Assembly: GCA_024697705.1 (NCBI GenBank)
Contig: JAILFF010000339.1
Location: 1-11,206, forward strand
Reading direction: 5' to 3'
Source: Ruminococcus sp.
Lineage (GTDB): Bacteria; Bacillota; Clostridia; Oscillospirales; Ruminococcaceae
DNA: 11,206 nt
Positions 1 to 6,912 of this stretch are shown here, piece by piece. Position numbers and translations under genes: made by a program. Position 1 is the stretch's first letter. Each line of letters begins with the position of its first letter. The notes under the pieces are model-generated. The model had not been told where the DNA came from. It saw only the letters and a list, made by a program, of their open reading frames with translations, and did no database searches.

Positions 1-60
1 CTTCTGAAGAAGGGTTATCCCCCACACCCCCTTCCTAAGACTTTTAGTTTTTGCTCATTT
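1..60. other. Flank downstream of gpsA with short G-rich inverted repeat
   Basis: This short stretch follows the gpsA stop on the minus strand. It holds a 6-bp inverted repeat, GAAGGG (9-14) and CCCTTC (29-34), enclosing a C-rich loop that reads as two runs of five G on the minus strand. On the minus strand no U-run follows the stem, so it is not a standard Rho-independent terminator, although its place just after a probable operon end suggests a 3' processing or termination role. No gene can be supported here, and the window edge cuts the region. Confidence 0.35.
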
Positions 61-1068
61 TTACTTATTCAAGAAATCCTGCTCCGTTTCCGGTCTCGAC
101 GGTCTCTGCATCAGCGCACCGACCGCCTCCTTCGCCTTCCGGCCCTCGAAAAGTATCGAGTACAGCTGCTCCGTTATCGGCATCTCCACACCGCATTTCT
201 TCGCAAGCTCGTAAGCGTTCTTCGTACACCCGTAGCCCTCGACAGTTCCGACCTGCCGCACCGCTTCTTCGGGAGAAACGCCCTGCCCGATCAGTATCCC
301 CGCTCGCCTGTTGCGGCTGTGCATCGAACAGCAGGTAACGATAAGATCTCCGATGCCGCTCAGCCCCGCAAACGTCAGCGGGTCGGCGCCCAATGCCTGC
401 CCCAGCGAGGAGATCTCCCGTATGCCGCGGGTCATCAGCGCCGCCTTGGTATTATCTCCGAGCCCGAGTCCGTCGCAGACGCCCGCCGCCAAAGCAATGA
501 CGTTTTTAAGCGACCCGCCAAGCTCGCAGCCGAGAACGTCCTCGTTTGAATAAACGCGCAGATTCGCCGTCATGAGCATCTGCTGGACCCGCTTCGATAT
601 CTCGGGGCTGTCCGAAGCCACGACGACTGTCGTAGGGATCCCCCGCGCAAGCTCCTCCGCGTGGGAAGGACCCGTAAGTATCGCAACGGGATTGTTCGGC
701 AGAGCTTCCTTCGTAACAACGTCAATGGTTTTGAGCGTGCCGTTTTCAAGACCCTTCGCGGTGTTTACAACGATGGTCTGCGGCTCGATGAACTCCGCAG
801 CCTTTTCGCAGACCGAGCGTGTTCCCGCCGTCGGCACGCAGAAGACGGCAAGCTCCTTGCCCTTCACCTCACCGATATCGTCGGTCAGGCGGACCGATTC
901 GGGGACTTTGCAGCCCGGGAGCTTTGCTTTCAGCTCGCCCGTCTCGCGTATCTCGTCGAGCTTTTCTCTCGACCGCGCCCAGACGGTCACGTCATGCCCC
1001 GCGCCCGCGCACATTATCGCAATCGAAAGCCCGAAGCCGCCCGCGCCGAGTATCATGATCTTTGACAT
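61..1068 (-). CDS. gpsA: NAD(P)H-dependent glycerol-3-phosphate dehydrogenase
   Basis: Cytosolic enzyme that reduces dihydroxyacetone phosphate to sn-glycerol 3-phosphate, the backbone for phospholipids. The 335-residue length is normal for the family. Visible motifs are the N-terminal Rossmann dinucleotide loop GAGGFG (residues 8-13), NTAKGLE (102-108), GPSHAEE (133-139), ELGGSLKN with the likely catalytic lysine near 188, DNTKAAL (205-211), and GDL..TC..xxSRN (240-253). The ATG at 1068 is preceded by an AAGGGGG ribosome binding site. The gene starts only 12 bases after the plsY stop, so it is almost certainly cotranscribed with plsY. The pairing is functional because GpsA makes the substrate that PlsY acylates. 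It is the last gene of the minus-strand operon visible here. Identification is firm; the NADH or NADPH preference cannot be read from the sequence. Confidence 0.97.
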   Translation of the reverse strand: MSKIMILGAGGFGLSIAIMCAGAGHDVTVWARSREKLDEIRETGELKAKLPGCKVPESVRLTDDIGEVKGKELAVFCVPTAGTRSVCEKAAEFIEPQTIVVNTAKGLENGTLKTIDVVTKEALPNNPVAILTGPSHAEELARGIPTTVVVASDSPEISKRVQQMLMTANLRVYSNEDVLGCELGGSLKNVIALAAGVCDGLGLGDNTKAALMTRGIREISSLGQALGADPLTFAGLSGIGDLIVTCCSMHSRNRRAGILIGQGVSPEEAVRQVGTVEGYGCTKNAYELAKKCGVEMPITEQLYSILFEGRKAKEAVGALMQRPSRPETEQDFLNK

Positions 1069-1080
1069 AAAAACGCCCCC

Positions 1081-1770
1081 TTACTGCTCCGCCGCGTCGG
1101 GATCGGCGGACTTCTTTTTCTGACCGACCTTGTTTTCCGTTCCCGTGCGCAGACGTTCGATGTTCGATCGGTGCATATAAATTATCATGCCGCCGATTAT
1201 CGCTGCCACTATAAAATTCGGTATGTGCCCGGGGAATTTGCTCGCGTTGATGCTCTGCCATATCAGCGTGAAAACGGGGTATGTAATAGCCGCGCAGATC
1301 GAGCCGACCGATACGTATTTCGTCGTAACGACAAGCACCCCGAATACCGCGAGCGACACCGCGCAGGTCAGCGGGTCCATAGCGATAAGCGTGGTCGCCG
1401 CCAGCAGAACGCCCTTTCCGCCGTGAAAGCCGTAGAAAATCGGGAACATATGTCCTATAATAGTGAAAAGTCCCGCGATATAGCCGATAAAATTCTTATC
1501 TCCGCCGAAGAATGTTACCCCGCAGAGATTTCCGACGATAAGCTTTGCAGCCAAAACAGCCGCCACGCCCTTGAAAAGGTCGCACAGCAGCGTCACCAAG
1601 CCCATGCCCTTTCCGTAAATGCGGATAACGTTCGTAAGCCCCGCGTTGCCGCTGCCTTTCTCGCGTATATCCTCGCCCTTTATGAGCTTCACCGAGATTA
1701 TCGCGGAATTAAGGCTCCCCCACAGATACGAAAGCAGAGCCGTTAAAAACAGACAAAGTGCATATTTCAT
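1081..1770 (-). CDS. plsY: Acyl-phosphate:glycerol-3-phosphate acyltransferase PlsY
   Basis: Integral membrane enzyme that transfers an acyl group from acyl phosphate to glycerol 3-phosphate, giving lysophosphatidic acid, the first step of phospholipid synthesis in most Gram-positives. The 229-residue protein has several hydrophobic segments starting at the N-terminus. The three family motifs are visible: GSGNAGLTNVIR (39-50), GHMFPIF..FHGGKG (106-120) and TKYVSVGSI (150-158). The ATG at 1770 has a GGGGGAG ribosome binding site eight bases upstream. A charged C-terminal tail of about 30 residues, rich in K and E, makes it slightly longer than the usual length of about 200. It lies 41 bases after the YhfC-like gene and 12 bases before gpsA. 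No plsX is in the window, so the acyl-phosphate supplier must be elsewhere. Confidence 0.96.
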   Translation of the reverse strand: MKYALCLFLTALLSYLWGSLNSAIISVKLIKGEDIREKGSGNAGLTNVIRIYGKGMGLVTLLCDLFKGVAAVLAAKLIVGNLCGVTFFGGDKNFIGYIAGLFTIIGHMFPIFYGFHGGKGVLLAATTLIAMDPLTCAVSLAVFGVLVVTTKYVSVGSICAAITYPVFTLIWQSINASKFPGHIPNFIVAAIIGGMIIYMHRSNIERLRTGTENKVGQKKKSADPDAAEQ

Positions 1771-1811
1771 GTCACTTGCTCCCCCAATACAAGTATATAT
1801 AACGATTATAA

Positions 1812-2462
1812 TTATTCGTCGCGGAAGCTGCGGAAGACCTTGAAGGCGAAAACGCAGCAGCCCGCCGAAAACAGCATATCCAAAAGCAGATATCCCACAA
1901 AGCTCACGCCTTCAAGCTCGTAGAAAAGCGGTATAACGTCGGCGCAAAAATGCAGCGCGTAGGCTGCGAAAAACAGCTTTTTGTCCCGTGCGTGTACCGC
2001 CGCGGCGTAAACGAGCACCGACATCGAAGCCGAAAACGCCATGTTCTCCAGAAATCCCAAGCCGTTGAACACGCAGTCGGCAAGACCGCAGTCCGCAAGG
2101 TCGGTGACAAGCAGCGATTCGCAGGCGCCGTGACCCAATCCATACGCTATGCTGTTCACCCAGCCGCTTTTGTCGGAGCTTTTCAGAATAAAAGTGAACA
2201 CCGCAAGACGTATCCCCTCCTCGCAGCCGCCCGAAATTATGCCTCTTGCGAAGTAGTAAAGAAAAATGTTCGTCTGCCGAAGCTCATTGTAGGAAATGAG
2301 CGCCCGCAGCATGAACCTCGGAAGGATCACGCAGGTATAAGCGACCAATCCTATCACAAGCGGCAGCGCCGAAGCGTTCGTCTTTTTCTTCCATATCAGC
2401 CACGCGGCGACTGGGAAAGAGTATGTAATCAGGGCGCTTACCGGTTCCGAAAGCGCCGTCAT
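1812..2462 (-). CDS. YhfC-type putative glutamic intramembrane protease
   Basis: A 216-residue polytopic membrane protein with about six hydrophobic segments. It resembles the YhfC family (DUF2324, PF10086), which belongs to the broader group of glutamic-type intramembrane proteases. Polar residues expected for that fold sit inside membrane segments: EEGIR near 81-85, GHGACES near 110-116, and H-F-C-A-D near 171-175. I chose the ATG at 2462, whose first base overlaps the der stop (TGATG) and which has AAAGG five bases upstream; a GTG immediately before it (2465) is the alternative. The one-base overlap suggests translational coupling to der. Substrate and function are unknown. Placing a protease of this type between der and plsY is not a combination I recognise as standard. 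Family assignment is moderate to good; catalytic activity is inferred only from the motifs. Confidence 0.8.
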   Translation of the reverse strand: MTALSEPVSALITYSFPVAAWLIWKKKTNASALPLVIGLVAYTCVILPRFMLRALISYNELRQTNIFLYYFARGIISGGCEEGIRLAVFTFILKSSDKSGWVNSIAYGLGHGACESLLVTDLADCGLADCVFNGLGFLENMAFSASMSVLVYAAAVHARDKKLFFAAYALHFCADVIPLFYELEGVSFVGYLLLDMLFSAGCCVFAFKVFRSFRDE

Positions 2463-3796
2463 CACGCCTTTACGTCGTCGCGGTCGCGCTCGCGCACCAT
2501 CATTACGACGGGCGTTCCGTCAAGCCCGAAGGTCTCTCGGATCTGGTTCTCGATGTATCTTCTGTACGAAAAATGGAACAGTTCCGCACGATTGACGAAG
2601 CACACGAACGTCGGCGGCTTGGTCGAAGCCTGTGTCATGTAATAGATCTTCAGGCGTCTGCCCTTGTCGGAGGGCGGCTGAACACGCGCCGTCGCGTAGG
2701 CAAGAACGTCGTTGAGCCTGCCCGTAGGTATGCGGACGGAGTTCTGCTGCGCGGTATAATTCACCATTTCAAGCAGCTTGTCCATGCGGGTGCCGTTTTT
2801 CGCCGAAACGAACACGAACGGCACGTAGCTCATGAAGCTGAAATCAATTTCCAGCTTTTTCTTGAACTCGTTCATCGTGTTGGTGTCCTTTTCGATAACG
2901 TCCCATTTATTGACAGCCACCACGCAAGCCTTGCCCTTTTCGTGAGCGTAGCCCGCGACCTTCGAGTCCTGCTCGGTGAAGCCCACCGCCGCGTCAATGA
3001 CGATCACCGCCACGTCGGCGCGGTCAACCGCCATATACGAGCGCAGAACGCTGTAACGCTCGATGCTTTCAAGCACCTTCGACTTCTTGCGGATACCCGC
3101 CGTGTCGATAAAGACGTACTTGCCCTGCGCATTCTCAACGTAAGTGTCGGTAGCGTCGCGGGTGGTTCCGGCAATGTCGGAGACGATAACGCGCTCCTCA
3201 CCGCACAGACGGTTGATTATCGACGATTTGCCGACGTTCGGCTTGCCTATCACGGCGACCTTGATAACGTCCTCGCCGTAGTCCTCGCCCTTTTCGTCGG
3301 GCAGATTTTTCAGCACCTCGTCGAGCATATCGCCCGTGCCGTGACCGTGTACCGACGAAACGGCGAACGGCTCGCCCAAGCCGAGATTGTAGAACTCGTA
3401 GAACTCCGCGGGCGGCTCGCCTACCGTGTCGCACTTGTTTACGCAGAGAACAACGGGCTTCTGCGAACGGCGGAGCATTGCCGCTACTTCCTCATCGGTG
3501 GCTGTCACGCCGCATTTCAGGTCTGTAACAAATATTATAACATCGGCGCGGTCAATGGCAAGCTCTGCCTGACGGCGCATCTGCGAAAGTATCACATCGG
3601 AAGAATCCGGCTCGATACCGCCGGTATCAACGAGCATGAACTCGCGCCCCAACCATTCGCATTTTGAATATATCCTGTCGCGTGTAACGCCGGGCGTGTC
3701 CTCGACTATCGAGAGCCGCTGACCTATCAGCTTGTTAAAAAGCGTTGATTTACCGACGTTCGGTCTGCCTACGACCGCGACCAAGGGCATTGACAT
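2462..3796 (-). CDS. der: Ribosome biogenesis GTPase Der (EngA)
   Basis: Essential double-GTPase that binds the large ribosomal subunit during its assembly. The 444-residue length is typical. The first G domain shows GRPNVGKS (10-17), TPGVTRD (34-40), DTGG (57-60) and NKCD (120-123). The second shows GKPNVGKS (184-191), GTTRDATD (210-217), DTAG (231-234) and NKWD (296-299). A C-terminal KH-like domain follows from about 350. The frame stays open 30 codons further upstream to 3886, but that extension overlaps the preceding gene. The ATG at 3796 has a perfect GGAGGA eight bases upstream and begins directly with the first P-loop strand, so it is the start. It lies 19 bases after the 105-codon gene and overlaps the next gene by one base, which indicates operon membership. 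Confidence 0.98.
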   Translation of the reverse strand: MSMPLVAVVGRPNVGKSTLFNKLIGQRLSIVEDTPGVTRDRIYSKCEWLGREFMLVDTGGIEPDSSDVILSQMRRQAELAIDRADVIIFVTDLKCGVTATDEEVAAMLRRSQKPVVLCVNKCDTVGEPPAEFYEFYNLGLGEPFAVSSVHGHGTGDMLDEVLKNLPDEKGEDYGEDVIKVAVIGKPNVGKSSIINRLCGEERVIVSDIAGTTRDATDTYVENAQGKYVFIDTAGIRKKSKVLESIERYSVLRSYMAVDRADVAVIVIDAAVGFTEQDSKVAGYAHEKGKACVVAVNKWDVIEKDTNTMNEFKKKLEIDFSFMSYVPFVFVSAKNGTRMDKLLEMVNYTAQQNSVRIPTGRLNDVLAYATARVQPPSDKGRRLKIYYMTQASTKPPTFVCFVNRAELFHFSYRRYIENQIRETFGLDGTPVVMMVRERDRDDVKA

Positions 3797-3815
3797 CTTG
3801 TATCTCCTCCTCAAT

Positions 3816-4133
3816 TTATATATGGAAAAACTTATTGCCTTTCGATACGCCGAATTCCTCGAAACGCACTCCGTATCTTTCCTCAAATCCGTTCAAATAT
3901 TCATCGAGCGAATCATATTCCGTAATGCGCTCAGTGTCCTCGTTTTCGTGGAACATATTGTTGTCGAGGTCGCATTCATCTGTATAAGCAATGTATTTAC
4001 CGTCTTTTTTCTGAACCGCGCTGACATAGTATATCGTGCAGCCGCCGCGTTTGAACAAGCGATTAGCGCCGACCTGCCTGCCGCGTTCGATAAGCACGAT
4101 TACCCTTTCGCGCTGTTTCATATCATCAGTCAT
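3816..4133 (-). CDS. Hypothetical 105-residue protein between DUF512 gene and der
   Basis: I do not recognise this family. The product is a soluble protein of 105 residues with no signal peptide or membrane segment. The N-terminal third is basic (ERVIVLIERGRQVGANRLFK), a possible beta-rich middle follows (CTIYYVSAV...GKYIAYTDE), and the C-terminal half is strongly acidic, with D-rich and E-rich stretches around 52-85. The ORF is real by context: it fills exactly the space between two confident genes, begins five bases after the upstream stop and ends 19 bases before der. The start at 4133 is uncertain because the nearest purine-rich site (GGGGATAGG) is rather far upstream; an in-frame ATG at 4121 is the alternative. 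A role linked to Der or the ribosome is possible from position alone. Confidence 0.75.
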   Translation of the reverse strand: MTDDMKQRERVIVLIERGRQVGANRLFKRGGCTIYYVSAVQKKDGKYIAYTDECDLDNNMFHENEDTERITEYDSLDEYLNGFEERYGVRFEEFGVSKGNKFFHI

Positions 4134-4138
4134 ATTTA

Positions 4139-5443
4139 CTATATACCTATCCCCAGCACCGCGTCAAGGTATTCAAAACCGTCGTTCGCGGTCGGGGTTA
4201 TCTTTATGTTAAGCGCCGCCTTAACGTCGTCAAGGTGCATATCGTCAAGGAATATCGGCTCGTCGGCTTTTAGCATCTGCTTAGAGATCAGCAGCTCGTC
4301 GCCCAGGTCAATATCCTTAAGCTGATCTATAAGGTCGCCCGCCGTGATAAGCCCCGTGACGGTTATCGTCTCGCCGAAAAAGCGGTTAAGTATCGCTATC
4401 ACCTGCACGGTAACATCGGGGAACGCGGCGTGTATATCCTCCGCAAGCGACTGCTGAACCGGGTAGACAGCCGTTCCGCAGGCGATAGTCACCTTGCGCT
4501 TTCCGCCGTCGTACTCGGCAAGCTCTATCGCCGAATGAACCTCGTCAATTAGCGAGCGGCACAAGCCCACGCCGTTTTCGTACTGCGGATAATCCTCGTA
4601 AAAATCGCCCTCGGGAAGAGGTCTTTTGGCAATAAGGTAAAACTCGTCCGCCGCGAAAGCCATTCGTGTGCCGTATTTTTCAAACGCCTTTTCCTGCACT
4701 TCGGCGATAACGTCGATAGCCTGCCCCGCGGTCTCTTTGTTGAACAAAGTCAAAGGATAAAGCCCCTCGCGGAACTTCGTCACCCCGACGGGCACTATCG
4801 CCACCGACTGTATGTTCGGCATAAGGTCGTAAAGGTCGTTCAGCGTGCGGCGAAGCTCGTCGCCGTCGTTTATGCCGGGACAGCAGACGATCTGACAATT
4901 GAGCATCAGCCCGCTTTCGGCGATCATGCGGATATATTTGAGCTTTTCACCCGCAAAGCGGTTGTGCATCATCATACAGCGCAGCTCGGGATTCGTCGTA
5001 TGCACCGAAACGTTGATATTCAGGCGCATATCAATTATCCGCTGTACGTCCTTGTCCGTCAGATTGGTCAGCGTGACATAATTTCCCTGCAAGAACGAGA
5101 GTCTGGCGTCGTCGTCCTTGAAATACAGCGTTTCGCGCATTCCGGGCGGCATCTGGTCGATAAAGCAGAAAATGCACTTGTTCGAGCAGCTGCGCTTGTT
5201 GTCCATTAAAAAGGACTCAAACTGCATACCGAGATCATCGTATTCCGACTTGCGAATCTTAAAAGTGAGTTCCTCGCCGCCGCGCTTTATCACAAGCTCG
5301 GTGCGGTTTTCGGCGGCGTAAAACATATAATCGAGAACGTCCTCGATCTCGTGACCGTTTATCGAGACAAGGATATCCCCCGCCTGTATGCCCGCCCTTT
5401 CGGCGTGACCGTGCTTATCAAGCCCCGTGACTTCGACCGCCAT
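4139..5443 (-). CDS. PDZ and DUF512 domain, radical-SAM-like iron-sulfur protein
   Basis: A 434-residue cytosolic protein with three parts. An N-terminal PDZ-like domain spans about 1-60, including the AGIQAGDILVSINGHEI motif. A radical-SAM-type cysteine motif CxxxCxxC follows at C86, C90 and C93 within SCSNKCIFCFIDQMPPGMR. A C-terminal DUF512 domain runs from about 220 to the end. The Cys spacing is the classical 4Fe-4S and S-adenosylmethionine spacing, so iron-sulfur binding is likely, but the substrate is unknown for the whole family. The ATG at 5443 has GAGGTG six bases upstream. It heads the six-gene run that includes der, plsY and gpsA. Family members are commonly seen near der in Clostridia, which hints at a ribosome or envelope link. 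Family assignment is strong; function is not known. Confidence 0.93.
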   Translation of the reverse strand: MAVEVTGLDKHGHAERAGIQAGDILVSINGHEIEDVLDYMFYAAENRTELVIKRGGEELTFKIRKSEYDDLGMQFESFLMDNKRSCSNKCIFCFIDQMPPGMRETLYFKDDDARLSFLQGNYVTLTNLTDKDVQRIIDMRLNINVSVHTTNPELRCMMMHNRFAGEKLKYIRMIAESGLMLNCQIVCCPGINDGDELRRTLNDLYDLMPNIQSVAIVPVGVTKFREGLYPLTLFNKETAGQAIDVIAEVQEKAFEKYGTRMAFAADEFYLIAKRPLPEGDFYEDYPQYENGVGLCRSLIDEVHSAIELAEYDGGKRKVTIACGTAVYPVQQSLAEDIHAAFPDVTVQVIAILNRFFGETITVTGLITAGDLIDQLKDIDLGDELLISKQMLKADEPIFLDDMHLDDVKAALNIKITPTANDGFEYLDAVLGIGI

Positions 5444-5473
5444 TTACTCACCTCAATCCTGCGCGGGTAGTGC

Positions 5474-5505
5474 AAAAAGCAGAGAAGGTGCATACCCTCC
5501 TCTGC
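5474..5505 (-). terminator. Rho-independent terminator after rpmF
   Basis: On the minus strand a 10-bp stem, GCAGAGGAGG pairing with CCTTCTCTGC (one G-U pair), closes a 7-base loop and is followed at once by five U. It lies 39 bases beyond the rpmF stop and 30 bases before the DUF512 start. No convincing promoter is visible between it and that start, so it may act as a partial terminator that lowers expression of the downstream operon. Confidence 0.8.
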
Positions 5506-5544
5506 CCGTAAAATACAAAGCTATTGTCTTGCGATGCCGGGAAC

Positions 5545-5727
5545 TCAGTTGTCCTTGGCGATCACCTGAACACCCTTGTAATAACCGCAGCTCTTGCAAA
5601 CTCTGTGGGGAGCGGTAAGCTCGCCGCAGTTGGAGCATCTGCTGAGAGCAGGCGCATCAAGCTTCCAAACATTGGAGCGTCTCTTGTCACGTCTTGCTTT
5701 CGAGGTTTTTCTCTTGGGTACTGCCAT
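5545..5727 (-). CDS. rpmF: 50S ribosomal protein L32
   Basis: Small structural protein of the large ribosomal subunit, 60 residues. The start MAVPKRKTSKARRDKRRS is the family hallmark, and four cysteines in CSNC (31-34) and CKSC (44-47) form the zinc-binding type of L32. The ATG at 5727 is preceded by a strong AAGGAGGTG site with good spacing. An in-frame GTG three codons upstream lies inside that ribosome binding site and is not a plausible start. The gene is 50 bases after yceD, an association that is widespread in bacteria, and is followed by a clear terminator. Because it is the zinc form, a zinc-independent paralogue might exist elsewhere, but none is in the window. Confidence 0.97.
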   Translation of the reverse strand: MAVPKRKTSKARRDKRRSNVWKLDAPALSRCSNCGELTAPHRVCKSCGYYKGVQVIAKDN

Positions 5728-5777
5728 TTTCGGCACCTCCTTATCATGTCATGCTATAAAAAGCACACACGCAAAAT

Positions 5778-6242
5778 TCATTCACAGCCGCAGCCGCCCT
5801 CATTCAAGTCCTTTCCGCACTTGGGACACAGCCCCTTGCAGTCCTCCTTGCAGAGGATCTTCGAGGGTATTTCCAGGCTCAGATCGGTAAGAGCAAGCTC
5901 GCCTATTTCAAGCGTATTGTCGGGGCAGACCACGTAATCCTCATAGCCCTCCTCCTCGTCCTCGCCGTTGGCGAAGGCTTTAACGAGAGTATGCGTGAAC
6001 TCATGGACATATTCCCTTTCAAAGGCTTTAAGACACCTGTCACAGGTATGCTCCATAACGGCGCTTACCGTCATACTGAGCGTGACCACTCCGGCGCGGT
6101 TCTTCACCGTGCCTTTGATCGTGAGAGGTGCCGCGAAGGTCTCATACGGACGCTGCTCTTCCAGTTCGGAAACAGTAAGCTCGGTGTCGATCTCTGCCGA
6201 CTGCCCCGGCTCGTCGAATATCCTTTTCAGCTGAAGGAGCAT
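5778..6242 (-). CDS. yceD: YceD/DUF177 family protein
   Basis: A 154-residue soluble protein of the DUF177 (YceD) family, which is linked to accumulation or processing of 23S rRNA and is typically encoded just before rpmF, as here. It shows CDRC at 67-70 in a beta-rich middle domain, an acidic patch around 93-102, and the characteristic C-terminal cysteine cluster CKEDCKGLCPKCG (131-143) with final Cys at 151 and 153, probably metal-binding. The ATG at 6242 has GGGGAG upstream. The gene is transcribed from a perfect consensus promoter at 6320-6348, with a leader of about 70 bases containing a GC-rich hairpin. The biochemical role remains open. Confidence 0.93.
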   Translation of the reverse strand: MLLQLKRIFDEPGQSAEIDTELTVSELEEQRPYETFAAPLTIKGTVKNRAGVVTLSMTVSAVMEHTCDRCLKAFEREYVHEFTHTLVKAFANGEDEEEGYEDYVVCPDNTLEIGELALTDLSLEIPSKILCKEDCKGLCPKCGKDLNEGGCGCE

Positions 6243-6273
6243 ATTCCGCTCTCCCCTTTCGCATAAGGCTTCG

Positions 6274-6298
6274 CCGCGGCGAGGTTGAGCCGCCGCGG
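6274..6298 (-). promoter_or_regulatory. GC-rich hairpin in the yceD leader
   Basis: A perfect 8-bp inverted repeat, CCGCGGCG (6274-6281) and CGCCGCGG (6291-6298), with a 9-base loop. It lies between the promoter at 6320-6348 and the yceD start, so it would form in the 5' leader of the yceD-rpmF mRNA. No U-run follows on the minus strand, so it is not a terminator. It may stabilise the mRNA or control translation; the role is inferred from position. Confidence 0.6.
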
Positions 6299-6319
6299 AT
6301 CATAAGCATCACAAAATTT

Positions 6320-6348
6320 ATTATAGACCATGTATGATGATTTGTCAA
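6320..6348 (-). promoter_or_regulatory. Consensus sigma-70/sigma-A promoter for yceD-rpmF
   Basis: On the minus strand TTGACA (6343-6348) and TATAAT (6320-6325) are both perfect and separated by 17 bases. Transcription would begin near 6313, about 70 bases upstream of the yceD ATG. This is one of the two strongest promoters in the window and fits a ribosome-related operon. Confidence 0.9.
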
Positions 6349-6402
6349 GCCCTTTCGCGAATATTTTAATAAATTATTCAAAAAGAGCCGAACTTCTCAT
6401 CT

Positions 6403-6807
6403 TTAGTGAATGAAAGCCCTTACCTGCTCGGGAAGGTCTTCGGGCTCAGCCGAAACAGTGAACACGAGCTTTACGTCCTTGGCAAGAACCGCGACCTTTT
6501 CGATCATCTTGCCGAGTTCGTCGTAGTCTCTGCCGCCGATCCTTAAGATACCGTCAACATAGATCTGCTGGATATCGTAGTTGCCCGCGAGAAGACCCGC
6601 AACAAAGCCGTAGAAAGCGTCATAGCTGTTGATGCCGTATTCCTCGGCGTCTACAAGTCTTACCTTCGAGGGGATCTCGTAGGTGAGCTTCATACCTCTT
6701 TCGATGCAAACAACGTTTCCGGTAGCCTCGTCGGCAGCCTTGATGATAGCGTCAACAAGCACCTTGGTCTTGCCGGTGCCCTTTTTTCCGGGGATAAGAT
6801 TTATCAT
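6403..6807 (-). CDS. Small P-loop NTPase-like protein of unknown function
   Basis: A 134-residue protein with a Walker A motif GKKGTGKT at residues 7-14, right at the N-terminus. A plausible Walker B strand, IYVDG (82-86), has a single acidic residue, and a further hydrophobic strand is VKLVFTVSA (102-110). It is too short to contain the usual partner domains of AAA+ or RecA proteins, so it is a minimal P-loop fold. I do not recognise a named family. The chosen ATG at 6807 has TGGAG eight bases upstream; an in-frame ATG at 6828 would add seven non-conserved residues. It stands alone: the 6871-7072 repeat element lies upstream and the yceD promoter lies downstream. No strong promoter or terminator of its own is evident. 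Confidence 0.82.
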   Translation of the reverse strand: MINLIPGKKGTGKTKVLVDAIIKAADEATGNVVCIERGMKLTYEIPSKVRLVDAEEYGINSYDAFYGFVAGLLAGNYDIQQIYVDGILRIGGRDYDELGKMIEKVAVLAKDVKLVFTVSAEPEDLPEQVRAFIH

Positions 6808-6870
6808 GTTATTACTCCATTCTGTCAAACGACGTTTATTTCCGAAGCGTTGCCGCCCCGATTATTCCAT

Positions 6871-6912
6871 TAAGATAAAAGATATAAGATATAAGATAAA
6901 AGATATAAGATA
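6871..6912. repeat. Perfect tandem duplication of a 21-bp AT-rich unit
   Basis: Two identical 21-bp copies (6871-6891 and 6892-6912), each beginning TAAGATAAAAGATATAAG, lie head to tail with no mismatch. The sequence is built from the shorter word AGATA(A). It forms the left arm of the larger self-complementary element at 6871-7072. Confidence 0.9.

Noticed and set aside
2573..3667. 364-codon plus-strand open frame opposite der
   Set aside because: It is antisense to an unmistakable der gene, without motifs or a ribosome binding site.
3797..3886. 30-codon N-terminal extension of der
   Set aside because: It overlaps the upstream 105-codon gene, and the ATG at 3796 has an ideal GGAGGA site and matches the family N-terminus.
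5453..5638. Short ORFs on either strand around the rpmF terminator
   Set aside because: They overlap rpmF and its terminator in other frames and have no supporting signals.
6800..6828. TTGACA (6823-6828) with GATAAA 17 bases away as a promoter for the P-loop gene
   Set aside because: The -10 would lie inside the coding region, downstream of the best start codon, so the transcript would miss the Walker A start.
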